Assembly (NCBI RefSeq): GCF_000203795.2
Contig: NW_006281111.1
Coordinates: 155,421-219,420 of the forward strand
Length of the DNA: 64,000 bases
Direction: 5' to 3'
From: Batrachochytrium dendrobatidis JAM81
Lineage: Eukaryota; Chytridiomycota; Chytridiomycetes; Rhizophydiales
Position 1 is the stretch's first letter; each line of letters opens with the position of its first letter. Under the pieces are notes generated by a model, which did not search any database, was not told where the DNA came from, and saw nothing but the letters and a program-made list of their open reading frames with translations. The translations under genes and the position numbers were made by a program. Of this stretch, positions 60,475-64,000 are shown piece after piece.

Positions 60475-63400
60475 ATGCTCTTACCAAAGAGATCTGCTGA
60501 AAAACCCCCTATTATATCAGTTCAGAGTCCTTTAAGCCAATCCAAACTACACGATACACCGCCTCACATTAACCCAAATGACAGCGGTCCTGAGCTACCT
60601 CCATTAGTTGGCAAATCAACTCAAAATCTTGTCGGTAGTTTCGCATCAAGCCAAATGTTTAAAGGATTAATGGTATGCCATCAATAATACATACATTTTT
60701 ATAGTCATATGGGAAATACTCGAGCGTGTCTACTCCAGACTGAAACATCCAAATCTAACCAAAAATAGTGTTACTATAATACTCTAATGTTTAGCTAAGC
60801 AGTACTGGACGACTTGATGGCACTCCAAGTCTTTCAACCAGTAGTTTTAATCCTAGTCCGTCAACATGTTCAAAACAGCCACGTTCTGCTGAATCTCATT
60901 TGAATCCACTTATTTCTGCAGAAAGTCAGTCGATATCTCACCTTCTTGACGCGACACTCTTGGAATTTATTAAAGCATTCGATTACATGGACGCACCCAT
61001 CAAAAAGTTGAATTCCAATGAAGAGCTGCGTAACGAAGCAGACTTGTTAAAAGCTGTATCTATACCCACTCTGCCCAATGAATTGATACCGCCCGTCTCA
61101 AGTAGACGCCCTTCAATGATCTCTCAAATCGTTGACAGCAACCATTCTTGCACTCATGAAAATAATCTTCGAAAAAAACTCATTTGTAGTTTAAATCAAC
61201 TTGAGCCACTCAATGGTGAAACCCATTTGAGTAAAACAGCTGTAGACATTGCAAGTAGTTTTGCTGGTATGAATCAAACAACTTTTGACCTACCCCAAGA
61301 ATCCAACAGCGAATCTTCAACCATATCAAATACAAATCAAAAAGAGAAACAACAGAAAATGGGTATTATCCTGTCTGATTGTGAAAAGAAAATATCTACT
61401 ATGCATCATATTCGCGATGATATGCTCGAGTCAAAACACAGGGCTGAAAATGATGAACGTGAACGACTTGCCGAGGCATACAAGGGATTTGATGCCAAAT
61501 ATCAAGCATCTGCTACACCGCTTTCCAACACAGTTCTCAAGTTTAATAACGAGACATTTAGAAACAATGGGTTGATCTCGTTCTCAGCCGATGTGGAAAT
61601 TGAACATGACAAGCAGACGCATACACAACGGTATCAAAAAAATCAGAAACCTATTCGGCAAATTCGCAGATATTCGTTTCCGCGTACTGATACCAAACTA
61701 AACCGATTTTTGTTTGCAGAGCAAAAGAACCAATTGCTGGAACTCGATGCTGTAGATGTTCTTGAAGTAGATTATGAACCAGATGATTGGCGCACTTCCA
61801 AGGCCAACACAAAAGAGCAATCTTTTACTGAAAGAGCAAAAAAACATCAAGCCAGTATTGCTTCTATAACTGAGGAAACTAAAATCAGGAATCGTATGAA
61901 CAACAGAATTTACTATCTTTCTAACCCTAGATTCCCAGTTAAGCAGCCTTTCAAGAAAAATACAATCAAACAGTTTCTAATCCCATCAATATCCCACAAT
62001 CAAGATTCAGGCTTAACTTCATGTACCCCTATGATCAAAACACCGAAACACCTTCACTCTACCTGCGGAATCATAGCCGAACCAGCTACTATTTATTTTA
62101 GTGACTATACACCATACTGTAGATATGACAAGGTGCTCACCATTCGCAATACATCCCACGTTGCCCACAGATTTCGTGTCAGCACGGGTACACCTTATCA
62201 TTATTCTCAGTTTTTTAGTTTTAAGCTTACTCATTGTCCATTAGATAACAATGGACTAGTTGCTCCAGGACTATCATGCGAATATACCATTTCATTCACA
62301 CCCAACTCGTATGCTGATTTCAGTCAATCATTATGCATCAGTACTGAAATGGGAAACTCGTTTACTGTAGATATGGTGGCAAAGCGCCAGCCACCTGAAC
62401 TGACACTTCCAAAAATATTGGACTGTGGTCCATGTAGAGCCGGATTTTTCACGTTGCGTCAATGGGATTTCATTAACAAGGGAGGCCCAGCCAGATTTCA
62501 GATCATGAGTCCAGAAGAAGATTTAGATCCATTCGTGGTATTTGACAAAATTGGTGCAGGAAACCACTTGACACCTGAAACCATTCGTGTAGGTCCATTT
62601 GAAATATCACCTTCGTATTTCTCACTTGGTTCAGGTGAATCGTCTAAAATCTCTGTCAGTTACTCCCCTTCAGATACGCAAATGATAAATCAAGATCGCA
62701 CTTGTTTGAATGCACATGAAAATGTACTGCGTCGAATCGATTCTACTCTTCTTCGCGTAGCGTGCGATAATTGCCAGGTGATTGAACTCCCTCTTTCAGG
62801 AATTGCTGAACAGCCACGGGTGGAGATTGTGAGAATCGAACAGTATGCAAACCAAGTTACCACGCATGCCAACCTACCACATAATTCTCAATTCGACTTG
62901 ATTCACAATTTTGGCGATCAGAACCCACATGGTATCAGTTCCTTGATCATTGTAGTGCGGAACTTGACGCCCCTGCTTCTATCTTTTAGATGGGCTCAAA
63001 GTGATAACATTCGAAACAAAAGTTTTGAATTGGTAAAACATATTACACCCAGCTCATCCTTTAGTATCAGAAACTCCAAAGGATGGCTAGAACCCAATGC
63101 TGAAACAGCATTTACAATCGAATTTAGTCCTGAAGCGATTCGATCGTTTGATGTCGTAGCTGAACTTATATTGCTTATGGATCCAAACTCCAGGGAAAGC
63201 CATGAAAATATTCCTGGAATGCTGGGTGACATTGACGAACAAAGTCTCCTGACACTAAGATTGCTAGGCAATGGGATTCCATACAATGCCCAACTTGACA
63301 CACATCTGCTTCACATTCCCAAAGTACTTTTAAGTGGAGAGTCGTATAGTACAAAAATTAGATTAACTAATCATAGCGTGTGGAAACTGCCTTTTGAATG

Positions 63401-64000
63401 GATGCTGGAAGGCATCGATGAGAAATCAATGAATGTCGAGGTTTCTGAATTGAATGGAACAGTTGAACCTCAAGCTTGTCAATACATCAAAGTTGTATTT
63501 ACCGGCGGATTTCCCAGCACTGTCAATGGCGCGTTGGTGTGTAACACCGCACATGGTATGGGTCCATTACTACGTATATCTTTGAAAGCTATAGTTGAAC
63601 TACCATCAAGATCGCTTGCTTTTGATGTTGATGTAGTGGATTTTGGATTGCTAGCTCTTGGAGAGAAAAAAAGTATGTCAATCCCGTTGGTGAACAGCAC
63701 CTCCATGTCCATGATGTATGATTTTATGGCCATGAAACGTACGGGGAAAAATCAACCTATCGACAGCTACTTAATCTACAAACCGTCAAAAGGAATTATT
63801 TCTCCATATTCTACACAGGTGATTGAGCTGTCCTATATACCCACATGGTATCAAATACTCCAAGGCTTACTAGAGTGTCGTATTCACGCTATATGGATTA
63901 AAGGACAAGAACCTATTTCACCAACCTTGGATGAAATCAACAGTCTTCCCTGTACCGTGGCATCTGCAGTCGAAATTATCTCTACAGTACAGACACCTTG
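60475..64000 (+). CDS. DLEC1: DLEC1-like axonemal protein (partial; runs off the window)
   Basis: Exon 1 is 60475-60672. Exon 2 starts at 60795 and is open to the window end, so at least 1,130 residues; the 3' end is missing. The N-terminal third is Ser/Asn-rich. A helical, charged part follows (HRAENDERERLAEAYKGFDA). The phrase RIYYLSNPRFPV precedes beta-rich repeats of the ASH/MSP (HYDIN-like) class: FSDYTPYCRYDKVLTIRNTS, LDCGPCRAGFFTLRQWDFIN, KGGPARFQIMSPEEDLDPF, WLEPNAETAFTIEFSPEA and VDFGLLALGEKKSMSIPLVN. DLEC1 (FAP81) belongs to the ciliary/flagellar central or radial apparatus proteins. Its presence implies a motile flagellum in this fungus. A HYDIN or other CFAP paralog is the alternative. 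Confidence 0.8.

Noticed and set aside
63880..63897. Motif-like string CGTATTCACGCTATATGG in the DLEC1-like exon
   Set aside because: Only the left half matches the dispersed motif and it is needed as coding sequence (CRIHAIW); probably chance.

Overview
This window is nuclear DNA from a zoosporic (chytrid-like) fungus. It is AT-rich and gene-dense, with roughly 28 protein genes on both strands. Almost every gene is split by short spliceosomal introns, mostly 50-150 nt, with GTAAGT or GTATGT-like donors. The fungal and flagellate signal comes from a Clr2-type silencing domain, HOP2, complex I subunits, and a long DLEC1-like axonemal protein at the right edge. The last implies a swimming stage. 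I saw no tRNA, rRNA, CRISPR, virus or complete autonomous transposon. Gene models were built by hand: exon phases were added up and checked against family motifs, so the better-known genes are fairly secure and the orphan genes are not.

Layout, left to right. 0-5 kb: a two-RRM U1A/U2B'' snRNP protein (+), a polytopic membrane protein (+), and complex I subunit NDUFA11 (-). 5-12 kb: a coiled-coil orphan (+) and a CNNM/Mam3 transporter (+). 12-18 kb: the Fe-S assembly protein CIA1 (-), an alpha/beta-hydrolase lacking its nucleophile (+), a KH-like protein (-), and a membrane orphan (+). 18-20 kb is gene-poor and holds copies of a dispersed motif. 20-30 kb: ACMSD (+), NDUFA9 (-), a Pth1-like protein (-), and a Clr2-domain/HMG-box fusion (-). 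30-37 kb: a CBM48 protein (-) and a Rab8-type GTPase (+). 37-42 kb: ClpP (+), a helix-hairpin-helix-like protein (+), and an ING PHD protein (+). 42-47 kb: UXS1 (-), a coiled-coil protein (+), and a MAP kinase kinase (-). 47-57 kb: HOP2 (+), a membrane protein (-), the 18-exon IPI1/TEX10 (+), CDK11 (-), and a small coiled-coil protein (+). 57-64 kb: CCT6 (+) and DLEC1-like (+, running off the edge).

The genes are housekeeping functions with no operon logic. They fall into themes: mitochondria (NDUFA9, NDUFA11, ClpP, Pth1), RNA and ribosome biogenesis (U1A, IPI1, KH-like), chromatin (Clr2-HMG, ING), signalling (MKK, CDK11, Rab8), and meiosis and motility (HOP2, DLEC1). Some divergent pairs have very short shared promoters.

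The observations most worth following up are these. (i) A dispersed motif of about 27 bp occurs a dozen times, only between genes, and sometimes in inverted pairs like a MITE. (ii) A Clr2 domain is spliced onto a protein with two HMG boxes. (iii) ClpP carries 15-nt and 6-nt microexons and a GC-AG intron. (iv) The CCT6 start codon is split by an intron. (v) A perfect 19-bp hairpin lies in an intron. (vi) Two enzyme-family proteins lack a catalytic residue.
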